From the NCBI GenBank assembly GCA_016713035.1, contig JADJPW010000001.1, positions 868,001-932,000 on the forward strand: DNA of 64,000 nt, given 5' to 3'. This stretch comes from Verrucomicrobiaceae bacterium. GTDB taxonomy: Bacteria; Verrucomicrobiota; Verrucomicrobiia; Verrucomicrobiales; Verrucomicrobiaceae. The notes below the pieces were generated by a model. It was not told the origin of the DNA. It searched no databases and worked only from the letters and a program-made list of their open reading frames with translations. The number at the start of each line of letters is the position of its first letter. Position 1 is the stretch's first letter. Made by a program: the position numbers and the translations under genes. Positions 28,381 to 36,673 of this stretch are shown piece after piece.

Positions 28381-28764
28381 TTAACTAGGACGCGATGAGA
28401 TGTACAACCCCAGGCAGACGATTCCGACGCCGATCCACTGCTTCATGGCGACGTTTTCACTGAACAGAGTCGGTGTGAGTGCCAGCACAAGAACGATGGC
28501 CAGCGACATAAAGGGATACGCGAAACTGATGTCTGCCCTCGATAGCGCCGCCATCCAACTCCCAACGGCTAGGAAGGCGCAGACGAGGCTGAAGAAGTTC
28601 CCCGGATGAAACAGCGCCTTCAGCAAAAACATGGGGACCTCAGCGGATACCGAAGGAACCTTTCCTACTTTGAGCATGCCCCACTTCATGAGTAGCTGCC
28701 CCGTGACGGTGAAGCCGATGCACATGAAAATGTACGGCAAGCTGGCGAGTTGGGACGGAGTCAT
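28381..28764 (-). CDS. SMR/EamA-type four-helix membrane protein (ArnE/ArnF-like)
   Basis: A 127-residue protein with four hydrophobic helices: PYIFMCIGFTVTGQLLMKWG, NFFSLVCAFLAVGSWMAALS, AYPFMSLAIVLVLALTPTLF and QWIGVGIVCLGLYISS. The short length and the GQLLMKWGM and SFAYPFMSL motifs fit the SMR superfamily, including ArnE/ArnF, which flip lipid-linked aminoarabinose. Next to a DPM1/ArnC-like transferase, the likely role is translocation of undecaprenyl-phosphate-sugar; a drug-efflux role is the less probable alternative. The start is 6 nt downstream of rfbB. Confidence 0.75.
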   Translation of the reverse strand: MTPSQLASLPYIFMCIGFTVTGQLLMKWGMLKVGKVPSVSAEVPMFLLKALFHPGNFFSLVCAFLAVGSWMAALSRADISFAYPFMSLAIVLVLALTPTLFSENVAMKQWIGVGIVCLGLYISSRPS

Positions 28765-28770
28765 GATGAA

Positions 28771-29796
28771 TTAGCCTTTGACTGCTTTGACCCAGCTTTG
28801 GTTTTCCAGATACCACTTCACGGTTTCGCGGATGCCGGTTTCAAAGGTGTGCGCGGGCCGCCAGCCGAGTTCGTGGTCGATTTTGCTGGCGTCGATGGCG
28901 TAGCGGCGATCATGGCCAGGGCGGTCGGTGACGAAGGTGATCAATGAGCGCGAATTGCCGCCGAGCTCGGGTTTGAACTCATCGATGAGGTCGCACATGA
29001 GCTGCACGAGGTGCAGGTTGGCTTTCTCATTGTGCCCGCCGATGTTGTAGGTCTCGCCGAGGGCTCCTTTCGTCAAAACGGTCCACAGAGCCTCGGCGTG
29101 ATCGCCGACGTAGAGCCAGTCGCGCACGTTCATGCCGTCGCCATACACGGGGATGGCTTTGCGAGCCTGGATGCTCTGGATGACGACGGGGATGAGCTTT
29201 TCGGGGAACTGATACGGGCCGTAGTTGTTCGAGCAGTTGGTGATGACCGTCGGCAGGCCGTAGGTGTGGTGGTAGGCACGGACGAGGAGATCGCTGGAGG
29301 CTTTGGAGGCGCTGTAAGGCGAGTTTGGCGCGTAGGGCGTGGTTTCGGTGAAGAAACCGGTGTCGCCGAGAGTGCCATAGACTTCGTCGGTGCTGACGTG
29401 GTGAAAGCGGTTCGCGGTTCCCGGTTCGCGGTTCTCCGTTGTCAGCCAATGGGAGCGACATGCTTCCAGGAGGTTGAAGGTGCCGTTGATGTTGGTGGTG
29501 ATGAAGTCGCCGGGGCCGGTGATGCTGCGATCAACGTGGCTTTCAGCGGCGAGGTGCATGACGTGCGTGATGTCATGCTCGCGGACAACGCGGAGGACTT
29601 CGTCTTTGTCGCGCAGATCGACTTTTTCGAAGGCGTAGCGCGGATGGACGTCGTGGATGCCGTCCAGGTTTTCCAAATGACCGGCGTAGGTGAGGCAATC
29701 GAGGTTGATCAGCTTGTTCACCTCCGGCTTGTCGATGACGAGCCGGATGAGGTTGGAGCCGATGAAGCCTGCGCCGCCGGTGATGAGGAGATTCAT
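28771..29796 (-). CDS. rfbB: dTDP-glucose 4,6-dehydratase
   Basis: A 341-residue extended SDR: NLLITGGAGFIGSNLIRLV, VMHLAAESHVDRSI, RFHHVSTDEVYG and YSASKASSDLLVRAYHHTYG (catalytic Tyr-Lys), then NNYGPYQFPEKLIP and VRDWLYVGDHAEAL, all RfbB hallmarks. It converts dTDP-glucose to dTDP-4-keto-6-deoxyglucose for WecE and others. An oddity: the loop before RFHHVSTDEVYG (LTTENREPGTANR) is encoded by a heptanucleotide repeat array (29409-29443) that replaces the usual variable loop without changing the fold length much. Confidence 0.93.
   Translation of the reverse strand: MNLLITGGAGFIGSNLIRLVIDKPEVNKLINLDCLTYAGHLENLDGIHDVHPRYAFEKVDLRDKDEVLRVVREHDITHVMHLAAESHVDRSITGPGDFITTNINGTFNLLEACRSHWLTTENREPGTANRFHHVSTDEVYGTLGDTGFFTETTPYAPNSPYSASKASSDLLVRAYHHTYGLPTVITNCSNNYGPYQFPEKLIPVVIQSIQARKAIPVYGDGMNVRDWLYVGDHAEALWTVLTKGALGETYNIGGHNEKANLHLVQLMCDLIDEFKPELGGNSRSLITFVTDRPGHDRRYAIDASKIDHELGWRPAHTFETGIRETVKWYLENQSWVKAVKG
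29409..29443 (+). repeat. Degenerate heptanucleotide array inside rfbB
   Basis: Five consecutive 7-nt units on the plus strand: GGTTCGC, GGTTCCC, GGTTCGC, GGTTCTC, CGTTGTC. The array lies in the coding region of rfbB, in the variable loop before the DEVYG block. Two further arrays of exact 7-nt period, but different unit sequence, are at 30694 and 58981. Confidence 0.75.
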
Positions 29797-29802
29797 AATA
29801 GA

Positions 29803-30690
29803 TTATGCTCCGACGAGGCCATGCTTGCGGACATCGGCGGCGACTTCGGTGAGGTAGTCGCGGTATTCGCACTTGGGCATGGTGGTGAGAAGGTGCTCGA
29901 ATTCGTCGATGCTGAGGAAGCCGCGATGGAGGGAGGCTTCCTCCGGGCAGCCGAGTTTGACGCCTTGACGTTTTTCGATGGTCTGGACGTAGGCGGAGGC
30001 TTCGTGGAGGCTGGTGCTGGTGCCGGCGTCGAGCCAAGCGGTGCCGCGGCTAAGACGTGAGACTTTGAGCGTGCCGCGACGGAGGTATTCTTTGTTCACG
30101 TCGGTGATTTCGAGCTCGCCGCGCGGAGAGGGCTTAGTGTTGCGGGCGATTTCGATGACGTCGTTGTCATACAAATAGACGCCGGGGACGGCGTAGTTGC
30201 TGCGCGGGTGTGCGGGTTTTTCTTCGAGGGAGATGGCGCGGCCATCAGGGCCGAATTCGACGACGCCGTAACGCTCGGGGTCATTGACGTGGTAGGCGAA
30301 GACGGTGGCACCGCTTTCAAACTCGCCAAAGGCACGCGGGAAGGCATCGCCGCCGAAGAAGAGGTTGTCCCCAAGCATGAGAGTGACGGGGTCTTTGCCG
30401 ATGAAGCTCTCGGCGATCAAAAAGGCCTGCGCGATGCCGTCGGGCTTCGGTTGCTCGCGGTATTCGATGCTGAGGCCCCAGGCTTTGCCATCGCCGAGCA
30501 GTTGCTTGAAGCGTGGCAGGTCGTGCGGGGTGGAGATGAGGCAGAACTCGCGCACGCCGGATGCGATGAGCACCGTGAGCGGGTAATAGACCATCGGCTT
30601 GTCATAAACCGGCTGGAGTTGCTTGGAAGCGACCTGCGTGAGCGGGTAAAGACGGGAGCCAGCGCCGCCAGCGAGAATGATGCCCTTCAT
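29803..30690 (-). CDS. rfbA: Glucose-1-phosphate thymidylyltransferase
   Basis: A 295-residue protein from ATG 30690: MKGIILAGGAGSRLYPLT is the nucleotide-binding signature, KPMVYYPLTVLIASG and FLIAESFIGKDPVTLMLGDNLF the active-site blocks with Asp-Asn metal contact, then FAYHVNDPERYGVVEF and TAWLDAGTSTSLHEAS. It produces dTDP-glucose for rfbB, which follows 6 nt downstream. The reading frame is open further upstream, but the family N-terminus fixes the start. A heptanucleotide array lies directly in front of it. Confidence 0.94.
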   Translation of the reverse strand: MKGIILAGGAGSRLYPLTQVASKQLQPVYDKPMVYYPLTVLIASGVREFCLISTPHDLPRFKQLLGDGKAWGLSIEYREQPKPDGIAQAFLIAESFIGKDPVTLMLGDNLFFGGDAFPRAFGEFESGATVFAYHVNDPERYGVVEFGPDGRAISLEEKPAHPRSNYAVPGVYLYDNDVIEIARNTKPSPRGELEITDVNKEYLRRGTLKVSRLSRGTAWLDAGTSTSLHEASAYVQTIEKRQGVKLGCPEEASLHRGFLSIDEFEHLLTTMPKCEYRDYLTEVAADVRKHGLVGA

Positions 30691-30693
30691 GAG

Positions 30694-30728
30694 AATGACG
30701 AATGAGTAAATCGGAATGACGAAACCCG
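30694..30728 (+). repeat. Degenerate heptanucleotide array before rfbA
   Basis: Five 7-nt units on the plus strand: AATGACG, AATGAGT, AAATCGG, AATGACG, AAACCCG. The array fills the whole 40-bp gap between the rfbA start (30690) and the stop of the carbamoyltransferase gene (30731), where a leader or terminator would be expected. The last unit also contributes to a short AACCCGC/GCGGGT hairpin with the end of the carbamoyltransferase gene. Confidence 0.65.
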
Positions 30729-30730
30729 CG

Positions 30731-32470
30731 TCAGCGGGTGACGATCCAGTCATTGAGCACCAAGACGTCCATTTTGGTGCGGAGGAAGCAGTCGAGGGCT
30801 TCCTGGGGTTTGCAGACGACGGGTTCGTTTTCGTTGAAGCTGGTGTTCAGGACGATGGGGACGCCGGTGATCTGGCGATAGCTGTCGATGAGGCGGTGGT
30901 AGCGCGGATTGGTCTCCTTGTGAACGGTCTGGAGGCGGCCGGAGCCATCGACGTGGGTGGTGGCGGGGACTTGAGCGCGTTTTTCAGGGCGGACTTGGAA
31001 GACCTCCATCATGAAGGGCACGTCGTCGTCTTGCTCGAACCATTCGGTGACGTATTCACGCATGATGGACGGGGCAAAGGGGCGGAAGGACTCGCGGCGC
31101 TTGATCTTGAGGTTGAGCATGTCCTTCATGTCGGCACGGCGGGGATCGCCGAGGATGCTGCGGTTGCCGAGGGCTCGTGGGCCCCATTCCATGCGACCTT
31201 GGAACCAACCGATGACTTTGCCTTCGGTGATGGCAGTGGCGGTGGTTTTGCAAAGCTCGCCTTCGTCGTCGTAGCGGCGCACGGTGCAGTTTTCGGCCTG
31301 GATGTCGGCGGTGCGAGTTTCGAGCAGCGTTTTGATCTCGTCGTCGGTGGAGCGTGGACCGACGTAGGCGTGGTCCATGACGTATTTCGTCGGGTTTTGC
31401 TGCCTGCTGACCACGAATGCGGCTCCGATGGCTCCACCGGCGTCTCCTGCGGAGGCGGGGAGGTACATGCGCTTGAAGGGGCTGTTGAGGTACACCTTGC
31501 CGTTGGCGACGGAGTTCATGGCGCAGCCACCGGCGAAGGCGAGGTCGTCGCACTTGTACTTCGCGTGGAGGCTTTGCAGCATGGCGAAGAAGGCCTCTTC
31601 ATACATGGCCTGAGCACTGCGGGCGAGATCTCGGTGTTTTTGCTCCAAGGGGGCTCCTTTTTCGCGTTGGGGGCCGAAGAGGGCCTCCATGGGCTCTTTT
31701 TTGTAAAGGGTGCCGACTTCGGGAATGCAGTTGTCCCAGGTGTAATGCACGTCCTCATCGTGGTGACGGTAGTACTTCAAGTTGAGCTTGAAGGTGCCGT
31801 CCGGCTGGATGTGGACGAGTTCGCGCATCTCTTTGAGGTATTTGGGCTCGCCGTAGGGGGCGAGGCCCATGACCTTGTATTCATCGCCGAAATACGGGAA
31901 GCCGATGAACTGGGTGATGACGCTGTAAAAGATGCCCAGCGAGTGCGGGAAATAGACGCGACCGTCGATGCGGATGTCATTCCCCTGCCCCATGCCCCAG
32001 GTGGAGCTGGCGAAGTCGCCAAAGCCGTCGATGGAAAGGCAGACAGCCTGATCAAAGTCGGAAACGAGGAAGGCGGAGGCCAAATGAGCCAAATGGTGCT
32101 CTACGCGATGGACCTGGGCTTTGAGCGTTTCACCGGGGAATGCCGCTTGGACGTTGTCTTCGAAGGAGGCGGCGCGTTTGATGTTGGCGAGGCGTTTCCA
32201 GATCAAACTGATGCTGGGACGCTTTTGCAGGACATAGAGGGCACGGCGGAGGTTGTTGACCTTCGGATTGCGGTTGATGGCGATGTGATCGACGTCGCCC
32301 AGCTTGAGTCCGGCATCGGCCAGGCACCATTTCATGGCCTCGGTGGGCAGACCGGACCAGTGCTTGATGCGGCGGAAGCGCTCCTCTTCTGCGGCAGCGA
32401 TGAGTTTGCCATCTTTGACGAGGGCGGCGGATGAGTCGCCGTGAAAGGCATTGAGACCGAGTACGATCAT
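30731..32470 (-). CDS. NodU/CmcH-family O-carbamoyltransferase
   Basis: A 579-residue protein with the two-domain carbamoyltransferase layout. The N-terminal Kae1/YrdC-like domain shows LGLNAFHGDSSAALVKDGKLIAAAEEERF, VEHHLAHLASAFLVSDF and GDEYKVMGLAPYG. The C-terminal domain shows FAGGCAMNSVANGK, AGDAGGAIGAAF, GWFQGRMEWGPRALGNRSIL and VLNTSFNENEP. Such enzymes carbamoylate a sugar hydroxyl using carbamoyl phosphate and ATP. It is the most upstream gene of the minus-strand glycan locus in this window, so expression of the rfbA-wecE module may begin from the intergenic region beyond 32470. Confidence 0.92.
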   Translation of the reverse strand: MIVLGLNAFHGDSSAALVKDGKLIAAAEEERFRRIKHWSGLPTEAMKWCLADAGLKLGDVDHIAINRNPKVNNLRRALYVLQKRPSISLIWKRLANIKRAASFEDNVQAAFPGETLKAQVHRVEHHLAHLASAFLVSDFDQAVCLSIDGFGDFASSTWGMGQGNDIRIDGRVYFPHSLGIFYSVITQFIGFPYFGDEYKVMGLAPYGEPKYLKEMRELVHIQPDGTFKLNLKYYRHHDEDVHYTWDNCIPEVGTLYKKEPMEALFGPQREKGAPLEQKHRDLARSAQAMYEEAFFAMLQSLHAKYKCDDLAFAGGCAMNSVANGKVYLNSPFKRMYLPASAGDAGGAIGAAFVVSRQQNPTKYVMDHAYVGPRSTDDEIKTLLETRTADIQAENCTVRRYDDEGELCKTTATAITEGKVIGWFQGRMEWGPRALGNRSILGDPRRADMKDMLNLKIKRRESFRPFAPSIMREYVTEWFEQDDDVPFMMEVFQVRPEKRAQVPATTHVDGSGRLQTVHKETNPRYHRLIDSYRQITGVPIVLNTSFNENEPVVCKPQEALDCFLRTKMDVLVLNDWIVTR

Positions 32471-32758
32471 GCGATTAAAAATCCTGGTACGCTGCCGCCC
32501 TTGGTCGATTCAGGCAGAAGAATGACCAATGGGCTCAAAATGGCCGAGATTGGGGACGGCATTTTCGGGAAAAGAGCGCGGACTCTAACACGCTGAATTC
32601 CTTCGCAAAGAGCAAAATGCAGCAGTCATGGAGATAGTAAGCTCCGATAGGAAAATGGGTCAAAAATTTGACATTTGAGGGTTTGTAGTCGCTAAGGGGC
32701 CGAAACCGCGCTTTTTGCGGGGTCTCCTGCTGCCACTCCCGCTTTTCGATTCTCAAAA
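32471..32758. promoter_or_regulatory. Divergent intergenic region between glycan locus and ABC exporter
   Basis: A 288-bp gap between two divergent start codons (32470 minus, 32759 plus). It is noticeably more AT-rich than its flanks around 32570-32690. It should hold the promoter for the long glycan operon on one side and the ABC exporter on the other. I could not identify a convincing -35/-10 pair, operator or riboswitch. A 73-codon minus-strand ORF inside it has no protein-like features. Confidence 0.4.
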
Positions 32759-33952
32759 ATGCTCCGACTCGCTCTCAAAATGCTCTTTGGCGATACAGCG
32801 AAGTATCTCATGCTCGTCGCGGGGCTGACGGTGGCGACTTTTTTGATGGCGCAGCAGACGGCGGTGTTCTGTGGGCTGATGAACTGGACCCGCAGCACGA
32901 TCCGCAATGTGCCTGCACCCATCTGGGTGGTGGAGGAACGGGTCGAGCAGGTGAATGAGACCAATCCGCTGCTCGACACCGATGTCGCCCGTGTGCGTAG
33001 CGTGAGCAGCGTGGCCTGGGCCTCTCCGATTTATAGCGGTATCCAGCGTGTGAAGCTGCAAAATGGCAGCTTTAAAATCATCCAACTCATCGGCATCGAC
33101 TCGAATACCCTGGCCGGAGCCCCGGCGAAGTTGCTGGCGGGGAATCTCATGCAGCTACGGCAGCCGCACTCTGTCATTATTGACGACATGGCGGCCTTTA
33201 AGCGGCTAAAGACAGATCCCAAGACGCCCGTGAAAATCGGCGATGTTTTCGAGATCAACGACCAAGAAGCCCGTGTCGTAGGCATCGCCGATGCGGCAAA
33301 CTCCTTCACCGGTGGCCCCTATGTCTGGACCACCTATGAGCGGGCTCTGCAATACGTCCCCCCGCAGCGAAAAATGCTCCAGGCTGTGATCTGTGCTCCG
33401 CGTGAAGGCATCAGCCTCCAGAAAGCCGTGGAGGACATCCGCCGGGAGACGGGGCTAAAGGCCTTCATCAATGAAGAAGCCAGCTACGCCGACTTCCGCG
33501 AGTATGTGCAGCAGGGGAAAACACAGAACTTCAATGTCTCTACCGTCTATTGGTACATCAAGAATACGGGCATCCCGATTTCCTTCGGCATCACGGTCAT
33601 CGTGGGGCTACTGGTCGGGATGGCGGTGAGTTGCCAGACCTTTTACTCCTTTGTGCTGGAGAACATGCGGCACCTCGGGGCACTGAAGGCCATGGGCACA
33701 TCAACAGGCACTCTTTGCCTGATGCTCATCACGCAGGCCTTCACCGTTGGACTTGTCGGATACGGCATCGGGCTGCTGCTGACGTCTGGTTTCGCGATGG
33801 GGGCACTCAAAAACGAGGAGCCACCTTTTTACCTGCCGGAATTCGTTCCATTCGTGGTGTTGGCGGTCATTTTGGGCATCTGCATGCTCGCTGCTCTCAT
33901 GGGTATCTGGCGTGTGAGCCGGTTAGAGCCCGCGATGGTTTTCCGCAGTTGA
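32759..33952 (+). CDS. ABC transporter permease, DevC/FtsX-type
   Basis: A 397-residue permease: an N-terminal helix YLMLVAGLTVATFLMAQQTA, a large periplasmic domain of about 230 residues (VPAPIWVVEERVEQVNETNP onward), then three C-terminal helices (ISFGITVIVGLLVGMAVSCQ, LITQAFTVGLVGYGIGLLLT, FVVLAVILGICMLAALMGIW). This is the FtsX/MacB topology. The FVLENMRHLGALKAMGTS loop is typical of DevC, the permease of heterocyst glycolipid export, and of its relatives. The ATPase follows 7 nt downstream. It probably exports a lipid or peptide, together with an unseen periplasmic adaptor. Confidence 0.85.
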   Translation: MLRLALKMLFGDTAKYLMLVAGLTVATFLMAQQTAVFCGLMNWTRSTIRNVPAPIWVVEERVEQVNETNPLLDTDVARVRSVSSVAWASPIYSGIQRVKLQNGSFKIIQLIGIDSNTLAGAPAKLLAGNLMQLRQPHSVIIDDMAAFKRLKTDPKTPVKIGDVFEINDQEARVVGIADAANSFTGGPYVWTTYERALQYVPPQRKMLQAVICAPREGISLQKAVEDIRRETGLKAFINEEASYADFREYVQQGKTQNFNVSTVYWYIKNTGIPISFGITVIVGLLVGMAVSCQTFYSFVLENMRHLGALKAMGTSTGTLCLMLITQAFTVGLVGYGIGLLLTSGFAMGALKNEEPPFYLPEFVPFVVLAVILGICMLAALMGIWRVSRLEPAMVFRS

Positions 33953-33959
33953 TTATTCT

Positions 33960-34709
33960 ATGAGCCAAGCCGCCGTCACTCTCGCTGCCAAGGTACAGGG
34001 GATCTCGAAGAGCTTCGGGGATGGTGAATCACGCCTGCGGGTGCTCAAAGGCATCGACCTCGAGGTGCGAGGCGGAGACATCACCATGCTGGTCGGCCCC
34101 TCTGGCTGCGGCAAGACGACGCTCATCAGCATCATCGCGGGGACGCTCGCTGCGGATGAAGGCAGCCTACAGGTCCTAGGGGAGGATTTGCGGAAAATGA
34201 GCAGCGCACAAATCACCCGCTTCCGTGCACGGAATATCGGTTTCATCTTCCAGGCGTTTAATCTGATCCCCACGCTCACCTGTGCGGAGAACATCAGTGT
34301 GCCGCTGCTCATCCAGGGGCAATCCGCCTGGAAAGCGGAGAAAAAAGCCCGCGAGGTGCTCGATCAGGTCGGTCTAGCGGATCGTGCGAGCCACCGCCCG
34401 GCGCAGCTCTCTGGTGGTCAGCAGCAGCGCATCGCCATCGCCCGTGCACTGGTGCATGAGCCCCGCCTCATCATCTGCGATGAGCCCACGGCGGCCCTCG
34501 ATGCGAAGAATGGCCACATCGTGATGGAGCTCTTTGAGAAGGTGGCCCGTGCTCAGGACCGCGCGGTGCTCATCGTCACCCATGACAATCGCATCTTTCA
34601 CCACGCGGACCGCATCGCGGCGATGGATGATGGCCGCATCGTCGAAGTCCACGACATCGACGCCGATCATCCGCCGCCAGACCACCTCAGCATCCACGAG
34701 CGGCTCTAA
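33960..34709 (+). CDS. ABC transporter ATPase, DevA/LolD/MacB-type
   Basis: A 249-residue ATPase: Walker A GPSGCGKTT, Q-loop FIFQAFNLIPTLTCAENI, signature AQLSGGQQQRIAIARAL, Walker B LIICDEPTAALD and H-loop VIVTHDNR. The FNLIPTLTxxENI form assigns it to the LolD/MacB/DevA subgroup. The C-terminus has an additional HDIDADHPPPDHLSIHERL tail. It pairs with the permease immediately upstream and is convergent with the HD-domain gene. Confidence 0.92.
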   Translation: MSQAAVTLAAKVQGISKSFGDGESRLRVLKGIDLEVRGGDITMLVGPSGCGKTTLISIIAGTLAADEGSLQVLGEDLRKMSSAQITRFRARNIGFIFQAFNLIPTLTCAENISVPLLIQGQSAWKAEKKAREVLDQVGLADRASHRPAQLSGGQQQRIAIARALVHEPRLIICDEPTAALDAKNGHIVMELFEKVARAQDRAVLIVTHDNRIFHHADRIAAMDDGRIVEVHDIDADHPPPDHLSIHERL

Positions 34710-34728
34710 ATCGACGCCGCATCGCGGA

Positions 34729-36531
34729 TCACGCGGCAGCCTGGGGTGATTTACGCCGAGAGGTACGTTTTTTGATGGAGGCCTGGGCATCAGGGCCGGC
34801 GAAGGAGGCCTCGACGATCTGCATGGAGGTCGTGGTGGTGGGCGGCTCATCAGGCACGGCGGCGATGCTGACGGAGTGCTGCCCAGAAGAGGTGGTCTGC
34901 GGCGCTGTACCGACGATGCCGCGGGGCTCATCACGGGTGATCTGCGTCGTGGGTGTCTCAGTGACCTTCTGGTACTTGATGCGGCCATGCATCATGCTGA
35001 GGAGGGATTTGCAGAAGCTGGCTTTGACCTTGGCGAGCTCGGCGATGGTGAGATCACACTCATCGAGCTGGCCATCGAGCATGCGGGCGTGGACGATCTC
35101 ATCGACCATGGTTTCAATACGAGAGGCATTGGGCTTGTCCAGGGTGCGGGAGGCACTCTCCACGGCATCGGCGAGCGAGATGATGGCCGATTCTTTGAAC
35201 TGCGGCTTCGGTCCGGGATAGCGGAAGACCTCCTCGCTGACCTGCGGCACATCGTCTTCTTTGGCCTTTTGCTGCTCGACGAGGCGGAGGATTTCCGCCT
35301 TTTGATCGAGTGCTTGGCGGTAGAAATACCACGCTAGGGAGGTGCCGTGATGCTGCTCGATGACGTCGATGACGCGGCTGTTGAGGTTGTGCTTGATGGC
35401 GAGATCGACGCCGTCTTTCACATGGGCGATGATGACCAGGGCACTCATGCGTGCGGTGAGGTCTTCATGCGGATTGGCAGCGGGGTCCATGTTCTCGACA
35501 AAGTACTCCGGCTTACTGAGCTTGCCGATGTCATGGAAATAGGCGCAGACGCGGCACATGGTGGCGCTGGCACTGATTTTCTCCGCAGCAGCCTCTGCGA
35601 GATTGGCGACGACGAGGCTGTGATGGTAGGTCCCAGGGGCCTCGATGGAGAGGCGGCGCATGAGCGGGTGATTCAGATCGGCCAGCTCCAGCCAGGAGAC
35701 CTCCGTGGTGACGCCAAAGAGCTGCTCCAGCGTCGGCATCAGGCCACCGACGACCATGCCCGTGAGCACCCCGATGACGAAGGGCGTGCCGAGCATGCGC
35801 CCCAGGCCTACGGACTCCATGGAGCTACTCGCGTAGTGCAGCAGCAGGGAAAAAACCGCCGCGACGAGCCCGGCCAGCACCCCAGCGGTGAAGAGGCGAT
35901 TGCGCTTCCGCACCCGGTGGGTGAAGACGATGACCAGAAAGCCCAGCAGCGAGGAGGTAGCCAGATAGGTGAGCGGATTGACCAGTCCACCAAAGATGAG
36001 CGTGCCAAACAGGGTGGCATAAATGGCCCCCATCAGGCCGATACGCCGACCGAGCATGACCGAGAGCACCAGCGGGGCGAAATAATGCGGCATGGTCATC
36101 ACCCGCAGCGGTGCGGGCATGTCCCTTGTATAATAGAGGACCACCGCACCGAGCCCGAGATGCAGCAAAAGGGTGCAGAGCGTCAGGAGGAGGACGGAAT
36201 TCTCCTCCAGCTCACTGCGCAGCGCCACACGCTGGTGGACGACCAAGGCAGTGCCCAGGGCGGCGACACTGAGCCAATCGAGCAGATCTGGCGATGGCAC
36301 GCCTTCACCGAGCTGCGGCGTGAGGTGCATCAGAAAGAGCAACCCGACAAAAAAGAACGCAAACACGCCCACCGCTGCCCCTGGATGCGTGCGGAGCTCA
36401 TCCAGCAGATCCCCCTCCTGGTGCTTGCGCCGGGTCTTTCCACAGGAAAGCCCCTCACGCTGCAATTTGGCCCGGCGGATGGATTCAAACATGGTTTTGG
36501 GAGGAGGAGGGGGCGCAAAGGCTAAGCGCAT
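34729..36531 (-). CDS. 7TM-HD family phosphohydrolase (PgpH-like)
   Basis: A 600-residue protein. After a basic N-terminus there are about seven hydrophobic helices (residues 50-280), then an HD domain: RLSIEAPGTYHHSLVVANLAEAAA, VCAYFHDIGKLSKPEYFVENM and VIIAHVKDGVDLAIKHN, where HDIGK is the metal-binding HD motif. IIEQHHGT-type and LADAVESASRTL segments complete it. Homologues such as Listeria PgpH hydrolyse c-di-AMP. The periplasmic domain that precedes the membrane part in PgpH is missing. The tail of about 100 residues is rich in Thr, Pro and basic residues. An alternative start is ATG 36492 (MFESIRRAK). Confidence 0.85.
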   Translation of the reverse strand: MRLAFAPPPPPKTMFESIRRAKLQREGLSCGKTRRKHQEGDLLDELRTHPGAAVGVFAFFFVGLLFLMHLTPQLGEGVPSPDLLDWLSVAALGTALVVHQRVALRSELEENSVLLLTLCTLLLHLGLGAVVLYYTRDMPAPLRVMTMPHYFAPLVLSVMLGRRIGLMGAIYATLFGTLIFGGLVNPLTYLATSSLLGFLVIVFTHRVRKRNRLFTAGVLAGLVAAVFSLLLHYASSSMESVGLGRMLGTPFVIGVLTGMVVGGLMPTLEQLFGVTTEVSWLELADLNHPLMRRLSIEAPGTYHHSLVVANLAEAAAEKISASATMCRVCAYFHDIGKLSKPEYFVENMDPAANPHEDLTARMSALVIIAHVKDGVDLAIKHNLNSRVIDVIEQHHGTSLAWYFYRQALDQKAEILRLVEQQKAKEDDVPQVSEEVFRYPGPKPQFKESAIISLADAVESASRTLDKPNASRIETMVDEIVHARMLDGQLDECDLTIAELAKVKASFCKSLLSMMHGRIKYQKVTETPTTQITRDEPRGIVGTAPQTTSSGQHSVSIAAVPDEPPTTTTSMQIVEASFAGPDAQASIKKRTSRRKSPQAAA

Positions 36532-36673
36532 TCGTGCTTTTGGACAAGGACAGCTTTGCTTTGGAGGCCTGCAAAGGGGCTCCTGAATGTTAATAATTAT
36601 GGTTTTTTAAATGAAAAAGATGCACAAACGCGTTCCTGCTCTTAGATTTTCCGTCTCCAACCCACCCCGTGCC

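Noticed and set aside
30716..32434. A 572-codon plus-strand ORF opposite the carbamoyltransferase
   Set aside because: It is a Gly/Val/Asp-rich antisense shadow caused by codon bias of the real gene; no family motifs.
32535..32756. A 73-codon minus-strand ORF in the divergent promoter region
   Set aside because: No recognisable domain, overlaps the likely promoter, and would crowd both start codons.
35347..36525. A 392-codon plus-strand ORF opposite the 7TM-HD gene
   Set aside because: Composition is His/Gln/Asp/Glu-rich antisense of hydrophobic helices; the HDIGK and membrane helices on the minus strand are convincing.
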